Assembly (NCBI RefSeq): GCF_000757485.1
Contig: NZ_JPYO01000001.1
Location: 152,645-216,644 of the forward strand
DNA length: 64,000 bases
Source of the DNA: Achromobacter sp. RTa
Lineage (GTDB): Bacteria; Pseudomonadota; Gammaproteobacteria; Burkholderiales; Burkholderiaceae_B
Reading direction: 5' to 3'
Of the stretch, positions 55,997-63,791 are shown in pieces; position 1 is the stretch's first letter, and each line of letters opens with the position of its first letter. The notes below the pieces were generated by a model that worked only from the letters and a program-made list of their open reading frames with translations, had not been told where the DNA came from and searched no databases. Position numbers and translations under genes: made by a program.

Positions 55997-57424
55997 ATGA
56001 CCCGTCCAATTTTAGAACTGCGACCTGGTCAGCATCTGACGCTGACGCCACAGTTGCAGCAATCGATCCGATTGTTGCAGCTGTCCACGCTCGAACTCGA
56101 GGCCGAGATTTCGCAGGTGCTCGCGGAGAACCCCTTGCTGGAGCGGGACGACGAACCGCAGTCGACCGAAACGCAGGCCGATTCCGAGCGCGAGTCCTCC
56201 GTGCAGGACGACGAGCCGCCGGTCGAGCGCGAGACGCCGGCCGAGGAAATGCCGGGCTCCGGCGGCGTCTATCCGGACGAGGATTCCTCGATGCCGGAGG
56301 CTGCCCGGCCGGACACGCTGCGCGAACACCTGGTGGGCCAGTTGGTGCTGACGCGGGCGGAACCCCGCGACGTTGCGCTGGCGGGGCTGTTGATCGACGA
56401 ACTGGACGAGAACGGCTACCTGGGATCGCCGCTGGAGGAAATCCTGGGGTGGCTGCCTGCTGAAATGGAGCCGGACCTCGACGAGCTGAAGGCCGCTCTT
56501 TCGCTGCTGCAGTCGTTCGATCCGGCGGGCATCGGGGCCCGCGACATGGCGGAATGCCTGCTGTTGCAGCTGCGCAACCCGGACCTGGCGCGCCTGCCCG
56601 AAGCGGCGGACAGCGCCGTGCTGGCCTGTGCGCGCCGGATCTGCGCCGAACACCTGGCCCTGTTGGCTACCGGCAACACTGTAAAGCTGTGCGCGGCGGC
56701 GGGCTGCGACGAACCCACCTTCCGGGCGGCCCACGCCCTGATCCTGCGGCTGGAGCCACGGCCCGGGCGCGCCTGGACCGTGCCCGCCGCCGATTACGCC
56801 GTGCCCGACGTCATCGTGCGCAAGACCCGGCGCGGCTGGCAAGCCACCCTGAACAGCGCGGCCGTGCCCAGGCTGCAGATCAACGGGCTGTATGCCCAGA
56901 TGCTGGGCAACCAGAAGGAATCCGCGCATGCGGGCCTGCAATCGCAATTGCAGCAGGCCCGCTGGATGATCCGCAACGTGGAGCAGCGTTTCGACACCAT
57001 CCTGCGTGTGGCCCAGGCCATCGTGGAGCATCAGACCGCTTTCTTCAGCCAGGGGCCGGCCGCCATGCGGCCGCTCATCCTGAAGGACATCGCGGGCGAG
57101 CTGGGTTTGCACGAATCCACGATTTCGCGCGCTACAACGCAGAAGTACATGCTCACTCCGTTCGGCACGCTGGAGCTCAAGCGCTTCTTCGGCACGGGCG
57201 TATCGACGGAAGGCGGGGACGCCACCTCCGCCACGGCGGTGCAGACCTTCATCCGGCAGATGGTGGCGGAGGAGAACCGGGCCAAGCCCCTGTCCGACAG
57301 CCAGATCACCCAAAGACTGGCCGATCAGGGGATAGTCATCGCCCGCCGGACGGTGGCAAAGTACCGCGAGGCGCTGCGGATTGCCCCCGCCGCGCTGCGC
57401 AAGGCGCAGGCTGGCGCCCGCTGA
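55997..57424 (+). CDS. rpoN: RNA polymerase sigma-54 factor
   Basis: Sigma-54 of 475 aa. Region I is ILELRPGQHLTLTPQLQQSIRLLQLSTLELEAEI (activator contact), then an acidic region II (about 45-100), the core-binding domain, and the C-terminal DNA-binding part with the HTH DIAGELGLHESTISRATTQKYMLTPFGTLELKRFF and the RpoN box ARRTVAKYREAL. ATG 55997 is chosen to start MTRPILELRPG; an in-frame ATG 18 nt earlier has no better ribosome site. lptB and hpf, its usual neighbours, are absent, so it may be a relocated or second copy. Confidence 0.95.
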   Translation: MTRPILELRPGQHLTLTPQLQQSIRLLQLSTLELEAEISQVLAENPLLERDDEPQSTETQADSERESSVQDDEPPVERETPAEEMPGSGGVYPDEDSSMPEAARPDTLREHLVGQLVLTRAEPRDVALAGLLIDELDENGYLGSPLEEILGWLPAEMEPDLDELKAALSLLQSFDPAGIGARDMAECLLLQLRNPDLARLPEAADSAVLACARRICAEHLALLATGNTVKLCAAAGCDEPTFRAAHALILRLEPRPGRAWTVPAADYAVPDVIVRKTRRGWQATLNSAAVPRLQINGLYAQMLGNQKESAHAGLQSQLQQARWMIRNVEQRFDTILRVAQAIVEHQTAFFSQGPAAMRPLILKDIAGELGLHESTISRATTQKYMLTPFGTLELKRFFGTGVSTEGGDATSATAVQTFIRQMVAEENRAKPLSDSQITQRLADQGIVIARRTVAKYREALRIAPAALRKAQAGAR

Positions 57425-57462
57425 AATAAGGGACGGACAGCATCAAATTCGTCCCTTATTTC
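57423..57462 (+). terminator. Perfect inverted repeat at the end of rpoN
   Basis: GAAATAAGGGACG (57423-57435) and CGTCCCTTATTTC (57450-57462) are exact reverse complements with a 14-nt loop. The left arm starts inside the TGA stop codon. AT-rich stem ends and lack of a T-run make it an atypical terminator, possibly a mobile or protein-binding repeat. Confidence 0.55.
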
Positions 57463-57531
57463 AAGGACTTGCGTGACATTCCGGTTGCAAATTTATTTAG
57501 GGCAAGGGCTTGCCAGTCAGCGAATAATTTT

Positions 57532-57546
57532 CGATAATTATTCTCA
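57532..57546. promoter_or_regulatory. Fur box overlapping the bfd start
   Basis: CGATAATTATTCTCA matches TGATAATnATTATCA at 12 of 14 informative positions, and its last base is the first base of the bfd ATG. Bound Fur-Fe would block initiation, so bfd would be made under iron starvation, when stored iron must be released. Confidence 0.75.
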
Positions 57547-57827
57547 TGTACATTTGCGTATGTAATGCCATCACCGAACGCCAAGTCCGCGCCAGCGTGG
57601 ACGGTGGCGCGACGACGCTTTCCGACCTGCAATTCGAGCTGGGCGTGGCCACGTGCTGCGGCTGCTGCGCGGCGACCGCCGCCGAATACCTGCCGGGCGG
57701 CCGCTGCTCCAGCGTGTGCGACGTGCGCTCGATTGCCGTTCCGGTCAATCCTCCGGCCACCATGGTCGAATCGGGCGCGCCTGCTGCCAACAGCAGCTTC
57801 CCGATTCCGCTCGTCGCCACGGCCTGA
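57546..57827 (+). CDS. bfd: Bacterioferritin-associated ferredoxin
   Basis: [2Fe-2S] protein that reduces ferric iron in bacterioferritin for release. The core (1-60) has C4-x-C6 and C37-C38-G-C40-C41; C4, C6, C38 and C41 match the cluster ligands of E. coli Bfd. At 93 aa it is about 30 residues longer than E. coli Bfd, with an extra C54/C58 pair and a Pro/Ala tail. It is separated from bfr by a LysR/EamA pair. Confidence 0.93.
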   Translation: MYICVCNAITERQVRASVDGGATTLSDLQFELGVATCCGCCAATAAEYLPGGRCSSVCDVRSIAVPVNPPATMVESGAPAANSSFPIPLVATA

Positions 57828-57858
57828 GCGATTGGCTCCCTTGCCGGCTCGCTGCCTG

Positions 57859-58713
57859 TCATGCGGCGAGCCGAGTCGTTTCCTTCTCGCAAAAATCCTC
57901 GATAGTCATTGCCAGCCGGCGCACCGGTTCACGCGCGGGCTCGACCACGCATAGCGCCAGTTCGGTCGGCGGTACCGCGGGCAGCTCCGCGTCGACGATC
58001 CGGTGGCCTGCACCGATGCAGCGCCGTTCCAGCAGCGCAACCCCCAATCCCCCCGCCAACGCCGCCTGCAGGCCCAGCAGGTTCGGGCTCTCGTACGCGA
58101 TGCGCCAGTGCCGGCCGGCGGCTTCCAAGGCGTGGATCGCCCGGTTGCGGTAAATGCAGCCCTGCGGGAAGGCCACCAGAGGCACCGGCTCGGCGCCGGC
58201 CAGGTCCAGCGAGGGGCTGCAGATCCAGTGCAGGTTTTCGCGCCAGGTCGCCAGCGCGCCGCCGGTTCCCGGTTCCCGCTTGATGAGCGCCACGTCCAGG
58301 TCGCCCCGTTCGAGGCCGCGCGCGAGCGAGGCGGTCAGGTCGCAGCGCACCGACAGCCGCACGTCGGGACGCGACAGGGCGAACTGCGACACCACGGCGG
58401 TCAGGGTGTCCGCGGCGAAATCGTCCGGGATGCCCAGCCGTATCACGTCCACGCGCTTGCGCCCGCTGACCGCTTCCCGCACCTCGGTCGACAGCGCCAG
58501 CATCCGCCGGGCGTAGCCCAGCAAGCGCTCGCCGTCCTCGGTCAGCGAGACCTGGCGGCCCTCGCGGATGAATAGCGCGCAGTCCAGCGACTCTTCCAGC
58601 TTGCGGATCTGCTGGCTGACGGTGGACTGGCTGCGGTGCACCCGTTCGCCGGCCGCCGTGAAACCCCCGGCATCCACCACCGACACGAAACTATGGAGAA
58701 GATCGAGATCCAT
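57859..58713 (-). CDS. LysR-family transcriptional regulator, 284 aa
   Basis: HTH at about residues 2-60 (DLDLLHSFVSVVDAGGFTAAGERVHRSQSTVSQQIRKLEESLDCALF). The effector domain has VDVIRLGIPDDFAADTLTAVVSQFALSRPDVRL, RGDLDVALIKREPGTGG and GLQAALAGGLGVALLERR. Start 58713 gives the normal HTH position. It is divergent from an EamA exporter with an ATTTGA-TTT-TCAAAT T-N11-A palindrome between, so it probably controls that exporter. Confidence 0.92.
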   Translation of the reverse strand: MDLDLLHSFVSVVDAGGFTAAGERVHRSQSTVSQQIRKLEESLDCALFIREGRQVSLTEDGERLLGYARRMLALSTEVREAVSGRKRVDVIRLGIPDDFAADTLTAVVSQFALSRPDVRLSVRCDLTASLARGLERGDLDVALIKREPGTGGALATWRENLHWICSPSLDLAGAEPVPLVAFPQGCIYRNRAIHALEAAGRHWRIAYESPNLLGLQAALAGGLGVALLERRCIGAGHRIVDAELPAVPPTELALCVVEPAREPVRRLAMTIEDFCEKETTRLAA

Positions 58714-58731
58714 CGGGTCACTCCAACACGC

Positions 58732-58746
58732 ATTTGATTTTCAAAT
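58732..58746. promoter_or_regulatory. LysR-type T-N11-A site
   Basis: ATTTGATTTTCAAAT has perfect 6-bp arms around TTT and fits T-N11-A. It lies 19 nt before the LysR start codon, in the divergent region shared with the EamA gene. Confidence 0.65.
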
Positions 58747-58845
58747 ACTGTCGATCCGAATAAAGAGTTTGTCAATGGATCCGGGCCCGCGCAGAATCGC
58801 CTCATCCGCCGCGCTTGCGGCTTTCGCATCCTCCCTGGATTCCTC

Positions 58846-59760
58846 ATGAAGGCCACCTCTACCTTGTCCGCCAGCGCCTTGCCCGCCGGCGCCGCGCCCG
58901 GCATCAGCTGGGCGCCGATCGCGGCGTTCTGCCTGCTGTGGAGCTCAGCGTTCGCGGCGGCGAAGATCGCGGTGCGGGACTGCCCGCCCCTGACCCTGCT
59001 GACCATCCGCTTCCTGGTCGCCGGCGCGCTGATGCTGGGCCTGGCGGCGGCGAGCGGCCGTTGGAAGCTGCCCGCGGGCCGGGACCTGGCGGCGCTGGTG
59101 CTGCTGGGCGTGCTGAACAACAGTCTGTACCTGGGGCTGAGCTGGTCCGGCATGACTACCGTATCGTCGGCATTCACCGCCGTGCTGATCAGCACCAATC
59201 CACTGCTCATCGGCGTGCTGGCGGGCCCCGTGCTGGGCGAGCGCCTGGGGTGGCGCAAGCTGGCCGGCCTGTGCCTGGGGTTGGCGGGCGTGGCCTTGGT
59301 GTTGCGTTCCCGGTTGTCCGGCATGCAGGAGGACCTGCATGGCACGCTGCTCGTCACGGGAGGCCTGGTGGCGCTGGTGGCGGGCACGCTGCTTTACAAG
59401 CGCCTGAAGCCGGCCTCGGGCCTGTGGACCTCGACGGGCATACAGTCGCTGGCCGGCGCGGCGGCGTTGCTGCCTTTCGCGCTGGCGAACGAGAGCATCG
59501 GCGACGCGCGCATGACGGCCAGCCTGTTCTGGAGCATGGCCTACATGATCGTCGCGGTGTCGATGGGCGGCTACTACCTGTGGTTCATGATCCTGGGGCG
59601 GGCGAGCGCCACGTCGGCGAGCGCGCTGCATTTTCTGATGCCGCCGCTGGGCCTGTTGTTCGGATGGCTGGTGTTGAGCGAACCGGTGTCGTGGCTGGAC
59701 CTGCTGGGCATCGTGCCCATCGCGTTCGGCATCTGGCTCGCGACCCGGCGCAGCCCCTGA
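58846..59760 (+). CDS. EamA-domain (DMT superfamily) exporter
   Basis: A 304-aa permease with ten TM helices in two EamA repeats: ISWAPIAAFCLLWSSAFAAAKIAVRDCPPL...LLTIRFLVAGALML and the second DLHGTLLVTGGLVALVAGTLLYKRLKPAS...IVAVSMGGYYLWFMILGRASATSASALHFLMPPLGLLFGWLVLSEP. The family exports amino acids, purine or other metabolites; the substrate here is unknown. Divergent from a LysR gene with a T-N11-A palindrome. Together they interrupt the usual bfd-bfr neighbourhood. Confidence 0.92.
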   Translation: MKATSTLSASALPAGAAPGISWAPIAAFCLLWSSAFAAAKIAVRDCPPLTLLTIRFLVAGALMLGLAAASGRWKLPAGRDLAALVLLGVLNNSLYLGLSWSGMTTVSSAFTAVLISTNPLLIGVLAGPVLGERLGWRKLAGLCLGLAGVALVLRSRLSGMQEDLHGTLLVTGGLVALVAGTLLYKRLKPASGLWTSTGIQSLAGAAALLPFALANESIGDARMTASLFWSMAYMIVAVSMGGYYLWFMILGRASATSASALHFLMPPLGLLFGWLVLSEPVSWLDLLGIVPIAFGIWLATRRSP

Positions 59761-60135
59761 GACGCATCGAGCGCGGGCTTGCCGCGGGGTTGTTGATATG
59801 CAACGAGCGGCTCCGCGCGGTTTTACCTGCCGCCTGGCGAGGCAGGGGGCCGGATCATTGCCCGCCTTCGCCGCGTCGCTTGATGGAATCGGCGGGTTCG
59901 CACGCGGTCAAGCCGCATGGACACTGTCTTGAGCATGCAAGGCATCACGCACGCATACTCATTCTCATTAGCCTATCGCTTCCTTCTCGCGGTCCTAAAG
60001 CGGTTTACCAAATGCGGTGCAAGGCTAGGCGCGGGCCCGCGCCAGATGGTAGTCTGCCGAAGTTGCGTACGCGCGGCATCGTGCGCTCCTTTGTCGCGAT
60101 GCACTCGCGTCGCGCCTGACTGCAAGGAGTCCATC
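59761..60135. other. Intergenic region before bfr
   Basis: 375 nt without a supported gene. A weak Fur-like repeat (minus strand TAATGAGAATGAGTA, plus 59956-59970) matches the consensus at 8 of 14 positions. AAGGAG at 60124-60129 is the bfr ribosome site. No RNA gene recognised. Confidence 0.4.
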
Positions 60136-60612
60136 ATGAAAGGCGACAAAACCGTCATCCAGTTCCTGAACAAGCAACTGACCAACGAGCTGACGGCCAT
60201 CAACCAATACTTCCTGCATGCGCGCATGTTGAACCATTGGGGCTTCGACAAGCTGGGCAAGCACGAGTACGAAGAATCCATTGGCGAAATGAAGCATGCC
60301 GATCGCCTGATCGAACGCATCTTCATGCTGGACGGCCTGCCCAACCTGCAGGATCTGCACAAGCTGCTGATCGGCGAAGACGTGCCGGAACTGCTGGCCT
60401 GTGACCTGAAGCTCGAGCAAGGCGCGCAAGCCACCGTCAAGGAAGCGATCGCGCACTGTGAGTCGGTCCGGGATTACGTGTCGCGTGATCTGTTCCAGGA
60501 CATCCTGGACGACACCGAAGAGCACATCGACTACCTGGAAACGCAGATCGAGCTGATCGACAAGGTCGGCCTCCAGAACTATCTGCAAAGCCAGATGTCC
60601 GTGCCGGAATGA
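60136..60612 (+). CDS. bfr: Bacterioferritin
   Basis: Iron-storage 24-mer subunit of 158 aa. The haem ligand M52 and ferroxidase residues E18, E51, H54, E94 and H130 are all present and align without gaps to E. coli Bfr. Position 127 is Thr (DTEEH) where E. coli has the ligand Glu. The C-terminal [18 protein letters not shown] helix is normal. AAGGAG precedes the ATG and a strong terminator follows. Confidence 0.95.
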   Translation: MKGDKTVIQFLNKQLTNELTAINQYFLHARMLNHWGFDKLGKHEYEESIGEMKHADRLIERIFMLDGLPNLQDLHKLLIGEDVPELLACDLKLEQGAQATVKEAIAHCESVRDYVSRDLFQDILDDTEEHIDYLETQIELIDKVGLQNYLQSQMSVPE

Positions 60613-60630
60613 TTGCCGGACGGCAATGAA

Positions 60631-60659
60631 AATGGCGCCCCGCGGGGCGCCATTTTTTT
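60631..60659 (+). terminator. Rho-independent terminator after bfr
   Basis: AATGGCGCCCC (60631-60641) pairs with GGGGCGCCATT (60644-60654), followed by seven Ts. A textbook terminator, 18 nt past the bfr stop. Confidence 0.9.
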
Positions 60660-60693
60660 CATGCCGCGGGCGTTCGGCCTGGCGGCCGGGCGC

Positions 60694-61365
60694 CTATGGC
60701 CGGGCCGGGCATTCGGCCATGGTGCCCCAGGCGCGATTGGGGCCGCAATACTTGTTCCGCGCGGCCCAGGAGCAGGACGGGCGCTCGAAGAAGCCTTGCG
60801 TGGCGCAGTGCGCGAGTTCGCGCTTGAGCGCATCTTGCCAGCCCAGCGCGCCGGGCGCCTGCGCGGTGTTCGGGGGCGGCGGGGGAGCCTGCACCATCTG
60901 GGGCGTGCCGTAGCCGCCGGCTTGGGCCTGGCCGCCATTGACCGCGGCCGAAGTGCCGGGGGCCTGCAAGTCCAGCGTGCTGACGTCCGACGGGCCCGAG
61001 GGCAGCGGCACGTTCGAGGCCGCGGCGATTTCGCGGGCCTGTTCCGGGCTGATGCGCTCGCGCGAGATCTTCACGGAAGGATCGCTCACGCTGTCGAACA
61101 GGGATACGGTATTGACCTGCCATTCCCGGTCGGCCGGCTTGTCGGGCACGCCCAGCGTGCCGTCGATGCGGGGCTGGGGAGGCTGCGCCACATAGGGGCG
61201 GCCGTTTGCGTCCAGCACGGGCTGCTGCGAAGCCGCCGTGTCCTGGCCAGGAGCGGGCGCGGCGGTTGGCGCATGCGCCACCAGCCAGTCACCCAGTTGA
61301 ATGCCGCCCCAGGCGGACGCGCCAAGCGCGACCAGGAGCGTTGCGAATAAGAAACGCCAAGACAT
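60694..61365 (-). CDS. Hypothetical secreted/anchored protein, 223 aa
   Basis: ATG 61365 (MSWRFLFATLLVALGASAWG) with GAGGG upstream gives an N-terminal hydrophobic helix, signal peptide or anchor. It is followed by a Pro/Ala-rich linker, a middle DREWQVNTVSLFDSVSDPSVKISRERISPEQAREI, a Gln/Pro-rich stretch, and a C-terminal Cys-rich tail with C-x9-C and CGPNRAWGTMAEC. The tail is unusual and could be disulfide-bonded in the periplasm. It is 36 nt downstream of prfC on the same strand. No family recognised. Confidence 0.65.
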   Translation of the reverse strand: MSWRFLFATLLVALGASAWGGIQLGDWLVAHAPTAAPAPGQDTAASQQPVLDANGRPYVAQPPQPRIDGTLGVPDKPADREWQVNTVSLFDSVSDPSVKISRERISPEQAREIAAASNVPLPSGPSDVSTLDLQAPGTSAAVNGGQAQAGGYGTPQMVQAPPPPPNTAQAPGALGWQDALKRELAHCATQGFFERPSCSWAARNKYCGPNRAWGTMAECPARP

Positions 61366-61401
61366 TGCTACCCTCATCTGCCGTGCGGAACCCCAACGGG
61401 T

Positions 61402-63009
61402 CTACGCTTTGTCTCCGAAAACCTTGCCGCCGTGCTCCCGCATGGCGTGGAATTTCACATCGGGATACAGTTCTTCGGCAACGCGCAATTGCGCGGGAGA
61501 ACCGATCAAAAACGCCGCCGCATCCACAACATCATAGGCGATATGGGCTGCATTGGCATCCATGAACTTGCGCAGCGCCTTGGGGTTTTCAGACGTAATC
61601 CAACGTGCCATTGTGTAGCGGGAAGGCAGCATCCGGGCGTCCACGCCGTACTCCGTCTTCAGCCGGTGCGCGACCACTTCGAACTGCAGCTGGCCGACCG
61701 CGCCGAGCAGCAGGGAACCCCCGGCGGCCTCGGGGCGGAACACCTGGATGGCCCCTTCCTCGCCCAGCTGGGTCAGGCCGGTGCGTAGCTGCTTCGTGCG
61801 CAGCGGGTCCTTGACTTCCACCGCCTGGAACAGCTCGGGAGCGAAGAACGGCAGGCCGGTGAATTGCAGCGTTTCGCCTTCGGTCAGCACGTCGCCCAGT
61901 TGCAGCACGCCGTGGTTGGGGATGCCGATCACGTCGCCCGCATAGGCCTCGTCCAGCAGCTCGCGCCGCTGCGACAGGAAGGACACCACGTTGTTGGGGC
62001 GCATTTCCTTGTTGGTGCGGGCGACCTTCAGGCGCATGCCGCGCTCGAAGCGGCCGGAGCTGACGCGCACGAAAGCGACGCGGTCGCGGTGCGCGGGGTC
62101 CATGTTGGCCTGCACCTTGAAGACCACGCCGGTGAACTTGGGTTCTTCGGGCTGCACCTCGCGCTGCAGCGCCACGCGCGGGCCCGGGCGCGGGGCCTGT
62201 TCCACCAGCGCATCCAGGACTTCCTGAACGCCGAAGTTGTTGATGGCGGAACCGAAGAACACGGGAGTCTGCTTGCCGGCCAGGAACTGATCGCGGTCGA
62301 AGGCGGGAGCGGCTTCATTGATGAGCTCGATCTCGCTGCTGGCCTGCTCGAACGCCGCGCCGAAGCGCCGGGCGATTTCGGGATTGGCCAGGCCTTCGAT
62401 GAAATCGTCGCTGTCCGAGCGGCGCTCCTGCCCGGGGCGGAACACGCGCATGCGGTCGCGGCGGATGTCGAACACGCCGCCGAACGCCTTGCCCATGCCG
62501 ACAGGCCACGAAAACGGCACCGCGTCCATGCCCAGGTGGCCTTCGATTTCGGACAGCAGGTCCAGGGGCTCGCGCACTTCGCGGTCCATCTTGTTGATGA
62601 ACGTGATGATGGGCGTGTTGCGCGCGCGGCAGACCTGCAGGAGGCGGATGGTCTGCGGCTCGACGCCGTTGGCGGCGTCGATCACCATCAGGGCCGCGTC
62701 CACCGCCGTCAACACGCGGTAGGTGTCTTCGGAGAAGTCCTGGTGGCCCGGGGTATCAAGCAGATTGATGACGCAATCGCGGTACTCCATCTGCATCACG
62801 GAGGACGCCACGGAAATGCCGCGCTGCTTTTCGATCTCCATCCAGTCGGACGATGCGTGGCGCGATGCCTTGCGAGCCTTGACGCTGCCGGCGATCTGGA
62901 TCGCGCCTGCGAACAGCAGCAGTTTTTCGGTCAGCGTTGTCTTGCCCGCGTCAGGGTGGGAAATGATGGCGAACGTACGGCGCCGCGCAACTTCTTGGGT
63001 GATGTTCAT
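61402..63009 (-). CDS. prfC: Peptide chain release factor 3
   Basis: Ribosomal GTPase of 535 aa that recycles RF1/RF2. G1 ISHPDAGKTTLTEKLLLFAG, G3 NLLDTPGHQDFSEDTYRVL, G4 ITFINKMDREVREP. The domain II/III signatures PVFFGSAINNFGVQEVLDALVEQAPRPG and the LQFTGLPFFAPELFQAVE segment identify RF3 rather than EF-G. Complete at both ends. Confidence 0.96.
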   Translation of the reverse strand: MNITQEVARRRTFAIISHPDAGKTTLTEKLLLFAGAIQIAGSVKARKASRHASSDWMEIEKQRGISVASSVMQMEYRDCVINLLDTPGHQDFSEDTYRVLTAVDAALMVIDAANGVEPQTIRLLQVCRARNTPIITFINKMDREVREPLDLLSEIEGHLGMDAVPFSWPVGMGKAFGGVFDIRRDRMRVFRPGQERRSDSDDFIEGLANPEIARRFGAAFEQASSEIELINEAAPAFDRDQFLAGKQTPVFFGSAINNFGVQEVLDALVEQAPRPGPRVALQREVQPEEPKFTGVVFKVQANMDPAHRDRVAFVRVSSGRFERGMRLKVARTNKEMRPNNVVSFLSQRRELLDEAYAGDVIGIPNHGVLQLGDVLTEGETLQFTGLPFFAPELFQAVEVKDPLRTKQLRTGLTQLGEEGAIQVFRPEAAGGSLLLGAVGQLQFEVVAHRLKTEYGVDARMLPSRYTMARWITSENPKALRKFMDANAAHIAYDVVDAAAFLIGSPAQLRVAEELYPDVKFHAMREHGGKVFGDKA

Positions 63010-63073
63010 GATCGGAGGATTTTACTTAACGCCGTTTCTTCGCCCGGCGTGGTCCGGTATCGGGCACGAAAGC

Positions 63074-63111
63074 GCGCGGGGCATGCGCCGCAGCCGGCGC
63101 ATGCCCCGCGC
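63074..63111. repeat. Perfect 17-bp inverted repeat between prfC and the LysE gene
   Basis: Arms GCGCGGGGCATGCGCCG (63074-63090) and CGGCGCATGCCCCGCGC (63095-63111) with a 4-nt loop. It is very stable as RNA on either strand; it lies just past the LysE stop and may act as a Rho-independent-like stop without T-run, or as a binding site. Confidence 0.7.
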
Positions 63112-63118
63112 ATGGGGT

Positions 63119-63748
63119 TCAGGAATGGCGGCGGAACGACGCCAGGAACACGCCCGCCAGGATGAACAGCGAACCGAAGGTCCGGTTCATCCAGCGGATG
63201 TGCTTCGCGTCGCGCAGCATGCGCAGCACGCGCGCCGCCAGCAGCGTGTAGACGCCCATGGCCACCAGGTCGGTGAACGCCAGCGTGCCCGCCAGCGCCG
63301 CGTATTGCGGTATGAGCGGCAGCGTGGTGTCCACGAACTGCGGCACCACGGCCAGCAGGAACACCGTGCCCTTGGGATTCATGGTGTTGATCAGGAAGCC
63401 CCGCAGCACCAGATCGCGGATCGAGGCGCGCTTGGGATCGCCGGCATCGACGGCGACCGGCGCCGCATCCGTGCGGATCTGGCGCACGCCCAGGTAGATC
63501 AGGTAGGCCACGCCCAGGTACTTGACCACATTGAAGGCCATTTCCGAGGTGGCCAGCACGGCGCCCAGGCCCACGGCCACGACGACGAACTGGAACAGGA
63601 TGCCCATGATCAGGCCGGCCGTGTTCCAGTAGCCGCGCGAGAACCCATACTTCAGCCCGGAGGACATTGCCGAAATCGCTCCCGCGCCGGGCGAGAACGA
63701 AATGGCCCAGGAGGCCAGGAAAAACGTCAACCAGGTGGATAAAGGCAT
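63119..63748 (-). CDS. LysE/RhtB-family amino acid exporter
   Basis: Six-TM exporter of 209 aa: WLTFFLASWAISFSPGAGAISAMSSGLKYG (TM1 with the SPGAG motif), VKYLGVAYLIYLGVRQIRTDA, LVLRGFLINTMNPKGTVFLLAVVPQFVDT. It is a distinct member from the LysE gene at 31426 (different N-terminal motif). Same strand as prfC, which lies downstream. Substrate unknown. Confidence 0.92.
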   Translation of the reverse strand: MPLSTWLTFFLASWAISFSPGAGAISAMSSGLKYGFSRGYWNTAGLIMGILFQFVVVAVGLGAVLATSEMAFNVVKYLGVAYLIYLGVRQIRTDAAPVAVDAGDPKRASIRDLVLRGFLINTMNPKGTVFLLAVVPQFVDTTLPLIPQYAALAGTLAFTDLVAMGVYTLLAARVLRMLRDAKHIRWMNRTFGSLFILAGVFLASFRRHS

Positions 63749-63791
63749 GGTGCGGGTCCGTGGATCGCGGTTCTGGGGGTGCCGACGAATA

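Noticed and set aside
59956..59970. Strong Fur box before bfr
   Set aside because: Only 8 of 14 consensus positions match; kept only as a weak note in the intergenic entry.
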